Assembly (NCBI GenBank): GCA_964451955.1
Contig: CAYVKG010000004.1
Coordinates: 33,496-97,495 of the forward strand
Source of the DNA: JAPLNB01 sp964451955
GTDB lineage: Bacteria; Planctomycetota; Phycisphaerae; Tepidisphaerales; Tepidisphaeraceae
DNA length: 64,000 bases
Direction: 5' to 3'
Of the stretch, positions 42,479-51,339 are shown one piece after another (the stretch's first letter is position 1; each line of letters starts with the position of its first letter). Below the pieces are notes generated by a model, which was not told the DNA's origin, made no database searches, and worked only from the letters and a program-made list of their open reading frames with translations. The position numbers and the translations under genes were made by a program.

Positions 42479-44008
42479 ATGCTCGACGCCATTTCCCTCC
42501 TCACCATCTCCGTTGCCGCACTCTCCTTTGCCATCAACATCCGCGAGGGACTCTTCTGCAAAGGCGCCATCCTCTGCCTCTCCCTCTGCCTCATCACCAC
42601 ATCCCTCGCACTTTTCCGTCGCCCTGTCGCCAAACCCCATGACCAAAACCCTCTCCCCTCTCGCCCACTCCCCATCGTCCTTCTCCTCCTCGTGCTCTCC
42701 CTCCAGTTCTTCCAGCTCTACTCCCAATACCCGGGCTCCCTCTGGAATACGCCCCCAGGCTCCCTACACCGCCAACTCTCCGTCGAAAAAGACGCCCTCA
42801 CCTGGATCCGCGAACCCAACAAACGCTCCGCCGCCAAAGCCCACATCGCCCAACTCGAATCCACCCTCCAACGCCGCCCCTTCCAACTCGGTATCCTCCT
42901 GGCCGCTGCCCTCACCCCACTCGCCCTCCTCAAACGTCCCGCTATCCGTCACCCCGCCATCGCTCTCCTACTCCTCACCCATTTCCTCCTCGGCGTCTCT
43001 CACCTCCGCCATACCCCCGATCCCTTCATCGACGTCCACATCTTCCAAAAGGAATCCGCCGCCGCTCTCCTGAAAGGCCAGAACCCCTATTCCACCACCT
43101 TCACCAACATCTATGGCCCCAACGCCTACGTCTACGCCCCAAACCTCATGAAAGACGATCGCGTCAATTTCGGCTACCCCTACCCCCCTCTTACCCTCTT
43201 CATGGCCCTCCCTGGACACCTCCTGGCCAACGACCACCGCTACGCCCAGCTCGCCGCCATCACCCTCGCCGCTGCCCTTCTCATCTACGCCCGACCCGGT
43301 GCCATCTCCACCCTCGCCGCCCTGCTTCTCCTCTTCTCCCCACGTGCCTTCATGATCGCCGAACTCGCCTGGACAGAACCCTTCGTCGTCTTCCTCCTCG
43401 CCCTCACACTCTTCTGTGCCGCCCGCTTCCCTCTCGCCACACCCTATGCCTTTGGACTCCTCCTGGCCTCCAAACAATACACCATCTTCCTCGTCCCCCT
43501 CGCCGCCCTTCTCCTTCCCAGCCCCTTCCAATGGAATACCTACCTCCGCTTCCTCCTCAAATCCTTCCTGCTCGCCGCCATCGTCTCCCTACCCCTCGCT
43601 CTCTGCGACCCCCACGCCTTCATCTGGTCCGCCGTCACTCTCCAACTCAAACAGCCCTTCCGCAAAGACTCCATCAGCTTCCTCGCCTGGCTCGCTTGGT
43701 ACCGCGAACCATTGGCAATCAAGCTCGCCTTCTCGGCTTTCCTCGCCGCTGCTGCCACTACCATCATCTCACTTAAACGCTGCCCCCACACCCCCGCCGG
43801 ATTTGCCCTCGCCGTCTCCGCCGTCTATCTCGCCTTCCTCGCCCTCAACAAACAGGCCTTCTGCAACTACTACTTCCTCGTCCTCGCAGCCCTCTGCGCC
43901 GCCATCGCCTTCTCCCCCCGGCAAAACTCACCCTCCACCCCCACATCCGCCCGGCCCGACCCAACCTTGCCCCCTCTGCCTATTTCCCCTCCTCCGATTC
44001 CCCTTTGA
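42479..44008 (+). CDS. Polytopic membrane protein, GT87-like mannosyltransferase candidate
   Basis: A 509-aa protein with about ten or more hydrophobic helices. An early extracytoplasmic loop contains DPFIDVHIFQKESAAALLKGQNPY, which resembles the acidic catalytic loop of polyprenol-phosphate-sugar transferases (GT87/GT-C). YGYPYPPLTLF-like residues (GYPYPPLTLFMALPG) follow. It is the third gene of the glycosyltransferase-methyltransferase unit. ATG 42479 has AGGA upstream. Its proline-rich C-terminal tail overlaps the convergent FHA gene by 29 bp. Assignment rests on topology and loop pattern only. Confidence 0.72.
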   Translation: MLDAISLLTISVAALSFAINIREGLFCKGAILCLSLCLITTSLALFRRPVAKPHDQNPLPSRPLPIVLLLLVLSLQFFQLYSQYPGSLWNTPPGSLHRQLSVEKDALTWIREPNKRSAAKAHIAQLESTLQRRPFQLGILLAAALTPLALLKRPAIRHPAIALLLLTHFLLGVSHLRHTPDPFIDVHIFQKESAAALLKGQNPYSTTFTNIYGPNAYVYAPNLMKDDRVNFGYPYPPLTLFMALPGHLLANDHRYAQLAAITLAAALLIYARPGAISTLAALLLLFSPRAFMIAELAWTEPFVVFLLALTLFCAARFPLATPYAFGLLLASKQYTIFLVPLAALLLPSPFQWNTYLRFLLKSFLLAAIVSLPLALCDPHAFIWSAVTLQLKQPFRKDSISFLAWLAWYREPLAIKLAFSAFLAAAATTIISLKRCPHTPAGFALAVSAVYLAFLALNKQAFCNYYFLVLAALCAAIAFSPRQNSPSTPTSARPDPTLPPLPISPPPIPL

Positions 44009-44477
44009 TCTCCTCTATGTCCAGATCAATCACCTCGCCGCTGCCTTCTCCCTTGTTCTCCCCTTCGTTCTCGATCACAAACTCCGCCCCTCCAGCCCCC
44101 TCCGCCGGAGGCATCCCCGGCCCCCCCGTCCGCGTGTCCCCGTGGCTCCCCGCGCTCACCGGCTGAATCTCCTCATCCGCCGGAACACCGTCTATCTGCA
44201 CCAAAAACACCACCGACCCAATCTGAAGCGCGTCCCCTGGCTGCACCACCGCCTCCTGAACTCGCGCACCGTTCAAAAACGTCCCGTTCGAACTCCCCAT
44301 GTCCTCCACTCGCAGCGTGTCCACCTCCATCAACAATCGACAGTGCTTCCGCGAAACCTCGCCCAGCGGTATCCGGATGTCACAATCCTCTCGCCTCCCA
44401 ATCACCGTCACTTCCTTGGGCAGCGAAAAACTGCGCCGTTCGCCATCCGCCTTGAACGTAACCAATACCACCTGCAT
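43980..44477 (-). CDS. FHA-domain protein
   Basis: A 165-aa protein. Residues 22-95 form a forkhead-associated domain with its conserved GRREDCDIRIP, VSRKHCRLL and SSNGTFLNG motifs, which bind phosphothreonine peptides. The last 55 residues are acidic and low-complexity (EGENKGEGSGEVIDLDIEEI) and could be a flexible tail. No kinase or phosphatase lies nearby. The gene is divergent from hemW. Confidence 0.9.
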   Translation of the reverse strand: MQVVLVTFKADGERRSFSLPKEVTVIGRREDCDIRIPLGEVSRKHCRLLMEVDTLRVEDMGSSNGTFLNGARVQEAVVQPGDALQIGSVVFLVQIDGVPADEEIQPVSAGSHGDTRTGGPGMPPAEGAGGAEFVIENEGENKGEGSGEVIDLDIEEIKGESEEGK

Positions 44478-44600
44478 GTTTCGCTCGCTCGGTTCGATAT
44501 GCCTGCGAATCAGCCGGCCCTGAATGGACCTTCAATAACTGACCCGATTATGATTACCTTACTGCAAAGATCGCTTGGAGCAAGCCGAACAACACAAAAG

Positions 44601-45824
44601 ATGAAATCGCCCCCACTTCCCAATCCCACCCCCCACCTGTCCATCCTCCCCCACCAGATACCCCCGTGCCACGTCACCGCTCTCTATGTCCACGTCCCCT
44701 TCTGCCTCCACAAGTGCCATTACTGCGACTTCTATAGCCTCCCCGGACAACAACCCCATCGCATGAACGCCTTCGTCGATCTCCTCCTCGCCGAGGCCGA
44801 CCTCTGGCGACTCTCCCCCATCGGTCCCCTCATTCGACCCCAAACCATCTTCATCGGCGGCGGAACCCCTACCCTCCTCCCACTCCCTGCCATGCGCCGC
44901 CTCCTCCTCGGCATCCGAGAACGCTTCGACCTCTCCTCACTCATCGAATTCACCATCGAGGCCAACCCCGCCACAATCACCCCCGACTACGCCGCCACAC
45001 TCGCACAACTCGCCGTCACGCGACTCAGCTTCGGCGCACAGTCCTTCCATACCCCCGAACTCAGTATCCTCCAGCGACAACATGCCCCCGCCGATGTCGC
45101 CGACAGCATCCGCATCGCTCGCAACGCCGGCTTCAACAACCTCAACCTCGACCTCATCTACGCCATCCCCACACAAAATCTCCAGTCCTGGTCCCGTTCC
45201 CTCGACTCCGCCATCGCTTTGGCCCCGGAACACCTCTCCGCCTACAACCTCACCTACGAACCCGGTACCCCACTCCACGCCCGCAAACTAAAGGGCACAA
45301 TCGCACCCGTCGACGAAGACACCGAACTCCAGATGCTCCAACTCGCCCGCGATCGCCTTGCCCATGCCGGATACCTCGCCTACGAAATCTCCAACTACGC
45401 CAAACCCGGCCGACAGTGCCGCCATAACCTCCTCTACTGGAACGGCGGCTCCTACCTCGGACTCGGCCCCGCCGCCGCCTCCCACCTCGATGGCCTCCGC
45501 TTCCGAAACCTCCCCGATCTCCCACTCTGGGAACAATCCATCCTCAAACACGCCATCCCCGCTACCGACATCGAATCCCTCTCGCCCCTCCGCCGCGCCG
45601 GCGAACTCGCCATGCTCCAACTTCGCCTCGCCACCGGCGTCAACTACGCCCACTTCCTCGCCCAAACCTCCTTCGACCCCCGCTACCTCTGGCCCGATCT
45701 CCTCCCACGCCTCCAACAACTCGCCCTCATCGACCTCGACGCCGCCGGCTTCCGACTCACCCCAAAAGGCATCAACGTCGCCGACTCCGTCGCCGCCGAA
45801 TTCCTCATTCCCGCTCCCCCCTGA
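44601..45824 (+). CDS. hemW: HemW-like radical SAM haem chaperone
   Basis: A 407-aa radical SAM protein. The cluster motif CLHKCHYC (Cys35, Cys39, Cys42) is followed by FIGGGTPTLLP, FTIEANPATI and SFGAQSFHTPEL, then RNAGFNNLNLDLIYAIP, all diagnostic of the HemN/HemW group. The HemN-specific N-terminal extension is absent, so it is HemW, thought to deliver haem, rather than an oxygen-independent coproporphyrinogen oxidase. ATG 44601 or the earlier ATG 44550 (17 more residues) may be the start; neither has a good ribosome-binding site. Confidence 0.88.
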   Translation: MKSPPLPNPTPHLSILPHQIPPCHVTALYVHVPFCLHKCHYCDFYSLPGQQPHRMNAFVDLLLAEADLWRLSPIGPLIRPQTIFIGGGTPTLLPLPAMRRLLLGIRERFDLSSLIEFTIEANPATITPDYAATLAQLAVTRLSFGAQSFHTPELSILQRQHAPADVADSIRIARNAGFNNLNLDLIYAIPTQNLQSWSRSLDSAIALAPEHLSAYNLTYEPGTPLHARKLKGTIAPVDEDTELQMLQLARDRLAHAGYLAYEISNYAKPGRQCRHNLLYWNGGSYLGLGPAAASHLDGLRFRNLPDLPLWEQSILKHAIPATDIESLSPLRRAGELAMLQLRLATGVNYAHFLAQTSFDPRYLWPDLLPRLQQLALIDLDAAGFRLTPKGINVADSVAAEFLIPAPP

Positions 45825-46178
45825 CCTCTTCCCCACTCCCCTCCTCGCCCCCTCCAACACCCCCTTCATCCCCCTCAACCTCCCTCAATATCCCGCTTCT
45901 CCTTCTCAACTCACCAATAACTACGCCCCTCTCCCCCTCATCCCATCCACCTTCCTCCCTCCCCTCTCAACCACCCCACGCTTTATCGGCCCACATCCCT
46001 CCGCCTCTTGCCTAAACCCCCTCCCCTCCGCCGTCGATATCCCTTTCAGGACCGGGTAATCACGCAGATCCCCTACAGCATCTGCATGTTGCCCCTTCCG
46101 CCCCATTTGACCGGACACGCGGACGTATCGTACGTCCCTCTACGGATCAACTTGAGGCGCACGCAGCGGAGAGAGGGA
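45825..46178. other. 354-bp pyrimidine-rich gap before pilM
   Basis: The first 230 bp is almost pure C and T on the plus strand with scattered A, and no credible gene on either strand. The part near pilM contains a -35-like TTGACC and a 17-bp dyad, described separately, and the GGAG site for pilM. Confidence 0.5.
46107..46137 (+). promoter_or_regulatory. -35-like element and 17-bp dyad before the pilus operon
   Basis: TTGACC (46107-46112) is followed at 46121-46137 by a perfect dyad, GGACGTA, TCG, TACGTCC. The dyad sits where the -10 region would be, 42 bp before the pilM ATG. It may be an operator covering the promoter. No consensus -10 hexamer is seen. Confidence 0.3.
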
Positions 46179-47372
46179 ATGCTTGGAATCGTCAAAAAAT
46201 GGTTCGGGCCAAAACCCAACCCCATAGGTGTCGATTTCGGCTCCGACAGCCTCAAACTCGCCCAGGTCGCTCTCATCGATAAAGAATGGCGACTCGTCGC
46301 CGCCGCCTCCACCGATATCCCCGACCACGTCCGCCACGAACCCATCGCCCGAATGAGCTTCCTCGCACAAGCCACCCGCGACCTCCTCGCACAAGGCGGC
46401 TTCACCGGCCGAAATGCCGTCGTCGCCCTCCCCGCCGCCTCCATGTTCTTCCAGCACCTCCGCCTCCCAAAAATGGACGACGACGCCCTCAAAAAGGCCA
46501 TCCCCTGGGAAGCACGCGGCAAAATCCCCATCGACCCCAACCACGCCCTCCTCCGACATCACGTCGCCGGAACCGTCTACCAGGACTCCGAGGAAAAACT
46601 CGAAGTCATTGCCATGGCCGCCAGCCGCGACCTCGTCAACCAGTACCTCGATGTCGCTGCCAAGGCCCGCCTCGAAATCGTCAACCTCAACGTCGAACCC
46701 ACTGCCATCCTCGATTGCTTCAGCCACGTCTACCGCAGAAAATCCGACGCCGATATCACCAACTGCTACGTCGACATCGGCTGCTCCAGCACCCGCGCCA
46801 TCATCGCTCGCGGCACCAGCATCCTCTTCGCTCGCTCCATCCCCATCGGGGGAAACCACCTCACCCAAGCCGTCGCCAACGCCCTTAACCTCAAATTCCC
46901 CGACGCCAAAATGCTCCGCGCCCGCCTCTGCACACTCCAGCCTCAGCCAGACGAACTCCACCCAACACCCCAACTCGCCCCCAACCCGTCCACCACTCCT
47001 CCCCCCACTCCTGCCTCCGAAATAGACCAGGCCGCCCTCGCTGAACAGGCCTCCCGCGAACCCCTCTCCAAACTCGTCGCCGAACTCGACCTCTGCCGAC
47101 GCTATTACGAGGCAACCTTCCCCACCAAACCCCTCGATCGCCTCACCTTCATCGGCGGCGAAGCCCGACACAAAAACCTCTGCCAGTTCCTCGCACAGGA
47201 ACTCGGCCTCCCTGCACAGGTCGGCGACCCTCTGGTCCGCATGGGCCGCGTCAGCAACATCAGCCCCGACAGCGGCATCGACCGCCGCCTTCCCCAGCCC
47301 AACTGGGCTGTCGCAATCGGTTTGAGTCTTGGTCCCGTTGGCCCCGCCGCACAACTCGCGCAGGCGGCCTGA
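46179..47372 (+). CDS. pilM: Type IV pilus assembly protein PilM
   Basis: A 397-aa actin-like cytoplasmic ATPase that links the pilus motor to the inner-membrane PilNO complex. Landmarks are GVDFGSDSLKLAQV (nucleotide-binding strand, about 17-30), KKAIPWEARGKIPID, YVDIGCSSTRAII (phosphate 2 loop) and FIGGEARHKNLCQFLA. A proline-rich insertion of about 40 residues (PQLAPNPSTTPPPTP) before the last segment is longer than usual. ATG 46179 has GGAG 7 nt upstream. It starts the pilMNOP-BTC operon. Confidence 0.93.
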   Translation: MLGIVKKWFGPKPNPIGVDFGSDSLKLAQVALIDKEWRLVAAASTDIPDHVRHEPIARMSFLAQATRDLLAQGGFTGRNAVVALPAASMFFQHLRLPKMDDDALKKAIPWEARGKIPIDPNHALLRHHVAGTVYQDSEEKLEVIAMAASRDLVNQYLDVAAKARLEIVNLNVEPTAILDCFSHVYRRKSDADITNCYVDIGCSSTRAIIARGTSILFARSIPIGGNHLTQAVANALNLKFPDAKMLRARLCTLQPQPDELHPTPQLAPNPSTTPPPTPASEIDQAALAEQASREPLSKLVAELDLCRRYYEATFPTKPLDRLTFIGGEARHKNLCQFLAQELGLPAQVGDPLVRMGRVSNISPDSGIDRRLPQPNWAVAIGLSLGPVGPAAQLAQAA

Positions 47373-47419
47373 TCTCACGCGGCCGCCGGCCCCGGCCCGC
47401 GGCTCGTGGAGGACTTGCT

Positions 47420-48145
47420 ATGGCATCCCAAAATAATCTCAGCTTCCTCCCAGACGGTTACTTCGAGAATAAGGCCCAACGCCGCGCAAATGCCATCTGC
47501 GCCGTCCTCTTCGTCATCGTCATCGCGGGAATGTGGACCGCCTTCACTCTCAGCGAAAAAGCCTCACGACGCGTCGACCAGGAAGAGGCTACCGTCGACG
47601 CCGCCTACGTCAACGAGGCCAAACGCATCGTCCAAACCAACCAAATGCGCGAACGACAAAACCGCATGGCACACCAGGCCGAACTCACCGCCTCACTCCT
47701 CGAAAAAGTGCCCCGCTCCTATATCCTCGCCGAAATCACCAACAACATGCCCGCCGGCGTCTCCCTACTCGACCTCTCACTCGAGTCCAAAGAACGCGCC
47801 AAACCCCAGGCCGCCGCACCCAAGAAAACCGCCTACGAACTCCAAAAGGCCGCACGCGAAAACAAAAACGCCCCACCCGCCCCACCACCTCCACCCGAAC
47901 CCAAAACCTACGACGTCAACCTCAAACTCACAGGCGTCGCCCTCAACGACGTCCAGGTCGCTCAGTTCCTCAAAAACCTCAACGCCTCCCGCCTCCTCCG
48001 CGATGTCAACCTCATCGTCAGCGAGGAATACACCCAGGGATCCGAAAAGATCCGCAAATTCCAGATTGAACTCGCCCTCGAACGCAACATCGAAGTCAAA
48101 ACACACACCGGCCCCACCACCACCACCGTCGAACTCGAAAGATAA
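47420..48145 (+). CDS. pilN: Type IV pilus assembly protein PilN
   Basis: A 241-aa bitopic inner-membrane protein. The N-terminus keeps the PilM-binding type sequence NLSFLPDGYFENK, the pattern of NLLP in PilN. One transmembrane helix (about 25-45) leads to a coiled coil and a periplasmic alpha/beta domain (SYILAEITNNMPAGVSLLDL). A proline-rich linker (PAPPPPPEPKT) splits the domain. ATG 47420 has GGAGG upstream. It lies 47 bp after pilM. Confidence 0.92.
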   Translation: MASQNNLSFLPDGYFENKAQRRANAICAVLFVIVIAGMWTAFTLSEKASRRVDQEEATVDAAYVNEAKRIVQTNQMRERQNRMAHQAELTASLLEKVPRSYILAEITNNMPAGVSLLDLSLESKERAKPQAAAPKKTAYELQKAARENKNAPPAPPPPPEPKTYDVNLKLTGVALNDVQVAQFLKNLNASRLLRDVNLIVSEEYTQGSEKIRKFQIELALERNIEVKTHTGPTTTTVELER

Positions 48146-48158
48146 CACCGGAGTCACT

Positions 48159-48719
48159 ATGAAACTCGGTATCGGTCAACTCGTCTTCGTCCTCCTCATG
48201 CTCGGACTCCTCGGATCCAGCTACCAGTTCGTCTTCAAGCCCGCCGCCAAAAACCGCGACCAGAAACTCGTCGCCATCGCCGCCAAGAAAAAAGCCATGG
48301 CCGACGTCCGACAATTCACCGTCGGAATCCCCGATATCGAACGCAAAATCGCCGAACTCCAAAACGCCATCCGCTTCTTCGAATCCAAACTCCCCCAGGA
48401 AAAGGAAATCGACAAGATCGTCAAAGACGTCTGGCAGGAAGCCGAACGCAATAACCTCCAGATGCGCACCATCAAAACCCTCAAAACCGAACGCTCCGCC
48501 GGTTACTCCGAACAACCCATCCAAATGCACCTCGCCGGAGACTTCAAGGGCTTCTACGCCTTCCTCCTCAAACTCGAATCCATGGCACGCATCACACGCC
48601 TCTCCCAAATGAAACTCGAAAAAATCACCTCCAAGGACGGCGAAATGCAGGCACAAATGACCATCAGCATCTTCTTCGAATCCAACCCCCCAACACCCAA
48701 CGTCGCCGCCGCCAGATGA
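48159..48719 (+). CDS. pilO: Type IV pilus assembly protein PilO
   Basis: A 186-aa bitopic protein: a transmembrane helix at about residues 5-25, a coiled coil (IPDIERKIAELQNAIRFFESKLP) and a ferredoxin-like periplasmic domain (MHLAGDFKGFYAFLLKLESMARI). PilO pairs with PilN. ATG 48159 has GGAG 6 nt upstream and begins 13 bp after the pilN stop; a longer in-frame extension is a shadow of pilN. Confidence 0.92.
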   Translation: MKLGIGQLVFVLLMLGLLGSSYQFVFKPAAKNRDQKLVAIAAKKKAMADVRQFTVGIPDIERKIAELQNAIRFFESKLPQEKEIDKIVKDVWQEAERNNLQMRTIKTLKTERSAGYSEQPIQMHLAGDFKGFYAFLLKLESMARITRLSQMKLEKITSKDGEMQAQMTISIFFESNPPTPNVAAAR

Positions 48720-48782
48720 CCGCGCCCTTGCGTCGCTCACGAAAACCGCGGGCTACACGCCCGCTTGCTTCAGAGGTTGATT

Positions 48783-49451
48783 ATGAACCAGTTCGATCCT
48801 TCCAGATTGACCGACTCCGACGCAACCAATCCCACCGACCCCGGCGCTGCCCCCACCGATGCCGCCGAGGAAACCATCGGCGAGTTCTCCGGCGAGTCCC
48901 CTAAGCCCGCCAACAATGCCCTCTATGTCCTCCTCGCACTCGTCGTCGTCGGCGCCGCCGCCGTACTCTTCATGCACATGCGGCAAGGACCTAAACCCGC
49001 CGCCGCTAGCCCCGACGCCGCCACCGCCAAAGCCACCATCACCCAGTTCCTCTCCGATGGCGGAAAAAACATCGACGCCATGCGCGAACTCCTCAAAAAC
49101 ACCGAAAAGGTCGTCCAGCAATTCCTCCAATACCCCGCCACCAACCAAGTCAAGCTCGAAGACCTCAAGACCAACCCCTTCCAATTCGCTCTCCCCAAAC
49201 CCGCCGAAGACACCTCCCTCGCCAACGCCGCCAAACTCGCCGCCGAACAAAAGGAAGCCGCCAAAAAAGCCGCCCAATCCCTCAAAATCCAAACCATCCT
49301 CGTCAGCGGCAACATGAAAACCGCCATGATCAACAACGCCATGTACTCCGAAGGACAACAGATCGGCATCCTCACCATCGAGAAAATCTCCCCCAACAGC
49401 GTCATCGTCTCCAGCGGACCCCATCGCTTCGAACTCAAAATGCAGAAATAG
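48783..49451 (+). CDS. PilP/GspC-like pilus assembly protein
   Basis: A 222-aa protein in the position of pilP. It has a polar cytoplasmic N-terminus, one transmembrane helix (about 47-67) and a periplasmic Ala/Lys-rich helix. The C-terminal small beta domain (ILVSGNMKTAMINNAMYSEGQQIG, then SVIVSSGPHRFEL) resembles the homology region of PilP and GspC, which contacts the secretin. Unlike classical PilP it has no lipobox and uses a transmembrane anchor. ATG 48783 has GAGG upstream. Confidence 0.75.
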   Translation: MNQFDPSRLTDSDATNPTDPGAAPTDAAEETIGEFSGESPKPANNALYVLLALVVVGAAAVLFMHMRQGPKPAAASPDAATAKATITQFLSDGGKNIDAMRELLKNTEKVVQQFLQYPATNQVKLEDLKTNPFQFALPKPAEDTSLANAAKLAAEQKEAAKKAAQSLKIQTILVSGNMKTAMINNAMYSEGQQIGILTIEKISPNSVIVSSGPHRFELKMQK

Positions 49452-49479
49452 ACCCCTCACCACCAACAGCGAGCTCAGC

Positions 49480-51303
49480 ATGTTCGGCAAACGCCAAAAC
49501 CCCCCGCCCGCCGCCACCCTCGACACCCCTCCCGCTGATCCCCTCGACAGCGCAAACACCGATTCCCTCGACACCGAGCAGATCTGGACACCCACTACCG
49601 CCAAAACCCGCAAATCCGTCGAACAACTCCTCGTCGAACGCGGCCACGTCTCCGAAGAACAGGTCCTCCAGGCCAAAACCGTCCAGGCCCAAACCCCGGG
49701 CAAATCCATCGTCCAGATCCTCACGACGATGAACGCCGCCTCCGAAGCCCAGATCCTCTCCGCCCTCGCCGAAACCCTCAACCTCCCCTTCGAAGTCCCC
49801 GAAAAATCCGCCGTCAACCCCGACGCCTTCAACCTCCTCCCGCCCGACTACATCCGAAAACAACTCGCCATACCCCTCCGTTTCGAAGACAAAACCCTCG
49901 TCGTCGGAATGGCCGACCCCAATAACGTCTTCCTCTTCGACGACATCAAACGCCGCACCAAACACGACCTCAAAATGGTCGTCGTCACCTCCGCCGATAT
50001 CGCCCGCATCGTCGACGCCCTCACCAACGGCGCCGCCTCCGACATGCAGGTCGACGACATCATCAAAGATATGGCCGACGACGAACTCCAGGTCGTCAAA
50101 GAAGCCGCCGATGAAGTCGCCGACCTCGAAAAACTCGGCTCCGAATCCCCCGTGATCCGCTTCGTCAACTACGTCATCGCCGACGCCGTCAAACAGGGCG
50201 CCTCCGATATCCACATCGAACCCAAAGAAAAAGCCCTCAAAGTCCGCTACCGCATCGACGGCGTCCTCTTCGAAGCCATGAACCCCCCCCACAAAATGCA
50301 CCCCGCCATCGTCTCCCGACTCAAAATCATGGCCAACCTCGATATCGCCGAACGACGACTACCCCAGGATGGCCGCATCCGCGCCATCATGCACGGCCGA
50401 AAAATGGACCTCCGCATGTCCACCCTCCCAACCTCCGCCGGCGAAAAAGTCGTCCTCCGTATCCTCGATACACGCTCCATCAACGTCCCCCTCGAAGAAC
50501 TCGGTTTCTCCGATGACGCCCTCACCATCTGGAAAAACCAGATCGATCAGCCCCATGGCATCATCCTCGTCACCGGCCCCACAGGCTCCGGAAAAACCAC
50601 CACCCTCTACTCCTCCCTCCGTTGCATGGATGGCAACAAACTCAATATCTCCACCGTCGAAGACCCCGTCGAATACCACCTCCCAGCCGCCAACCAGGTC
50701 CAGGTCCACGAAAAAATCGGCATGACCTTCTCCGCCGCCCTCCGTTCCCTCCTCCGCCAGGACCCCGACGTCGTCATGCTCGGCGAAATCCGCGACGCCG
50801 AAACCGCCCGCATCGCCGTCCAGGCCGCCCTCACCGGACACCTCGTCCTCTCCACTCTCCATACCAACGACGCCCCCTCCTCCGTCACTCGCCTCATCAA
50901 CATCGGCGTCGAAGCCTACCTCATCTCCGCCGCCGTCAACGCCATCCTCGCCCAACGACTCGTCCGAAAAATCTGCCCCCACTGCAAAGAACCCTTCCAG
51001 CCCTCCGACGAAATGCGCGAATTCCTCACCCTCCAGGGATTCGAGTCCGACAAAACCTTCAAAGGCAAAGGCTGCGACCGCTGCCGAAAAACCGGATACT
51101 CCGGCCGCCTAGGCATCTACGAATTATTGGTACTCGATGACTCCCTCCGCGACCTCGTCACACGAAACCCCGACGTCATCCAACTCCGAAAACTCTGCCG
51201 CGAACGCGGTCTCATCACCCTCCGACAAGATGGTTTCGACAAAGTCATTAAGGGCCTCACAACGGTCGATGAAATCCTCAGAGTCACCGAAAATGCCGTG
51301 TGA
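49480..51303 (+). CDS. pilB: Type IV pilus extension ATPase PilB
   Basis: A 607-aa secretion ATPase of the GspE/PilB family. An N-terminal MshEN-type domain (about 45-185) precedes the core. The core has the arginine-containing SDIHIEPKEKALKVRYRIDG region, Walker A GPTGSGKTTT, Asp box STVEDPVEY, Walker B VMLGEIRD and the His box LSTLHTNDA. The zinc tetracysteine motif (CPHC and CDRC) is complete, which is typical of extension ATPases. It follows the pilP-like gene by 28 bp. Confidence 0.95.
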   Translation: MFGKRQNPPPAATLDTPPADPLDSANTDSLDTEQIWTPTTAKTRKSVEQLLVERGHVSEEQVLQAKTVQAQTPGKSIVQILTTMNAASEAQILSALAETLNLPFEVPEKSAVNPDAFNLLPPDYIRKQLAIPLRFEDKTLVVGMADPNNVFLFDDIKRRTKHDLKMVVVTSADIARIVDALTNGAASDMQVDDIIKDMADDELQVVKEAADEVADLEKLGSESPVIRFVNYVIADAVKQGASDIHIEPKEKALKVRYRIDGVLFEAMNPPHKMHPAIVSRLKIMANLDIAERRLPQDGRIRAIMHGRKMDLRMSTLPTSAGEKVVLRILDTRSINVPLEELGFSDDALTIWKNQIDQPHGIILVTGPTGSGKTTTLYSSLRCMDGNKLNISTVEDPVEYHLPAANQVQVHEKIGMTFSAALRSLLRQDPDVVMLGEIRDAETARIAVQAALTGHLVLSTLHTNDAPSSVTRLINIGVEAYLISAAVNAILAQRLVRKICPHCKEPFQPSDEMREFLTLQGFESDKTFKGKGCDRCRKTGYSGRLGIYELLVLDDSLRDLVTRNPDVIQLRKLCRERGLITLRQDGFDKVIKGLTTVDEILRVTENAV

Positions 51304-51339
51304 GTGCCGCAAATTACTGGCCATTTACCACTGACGACT

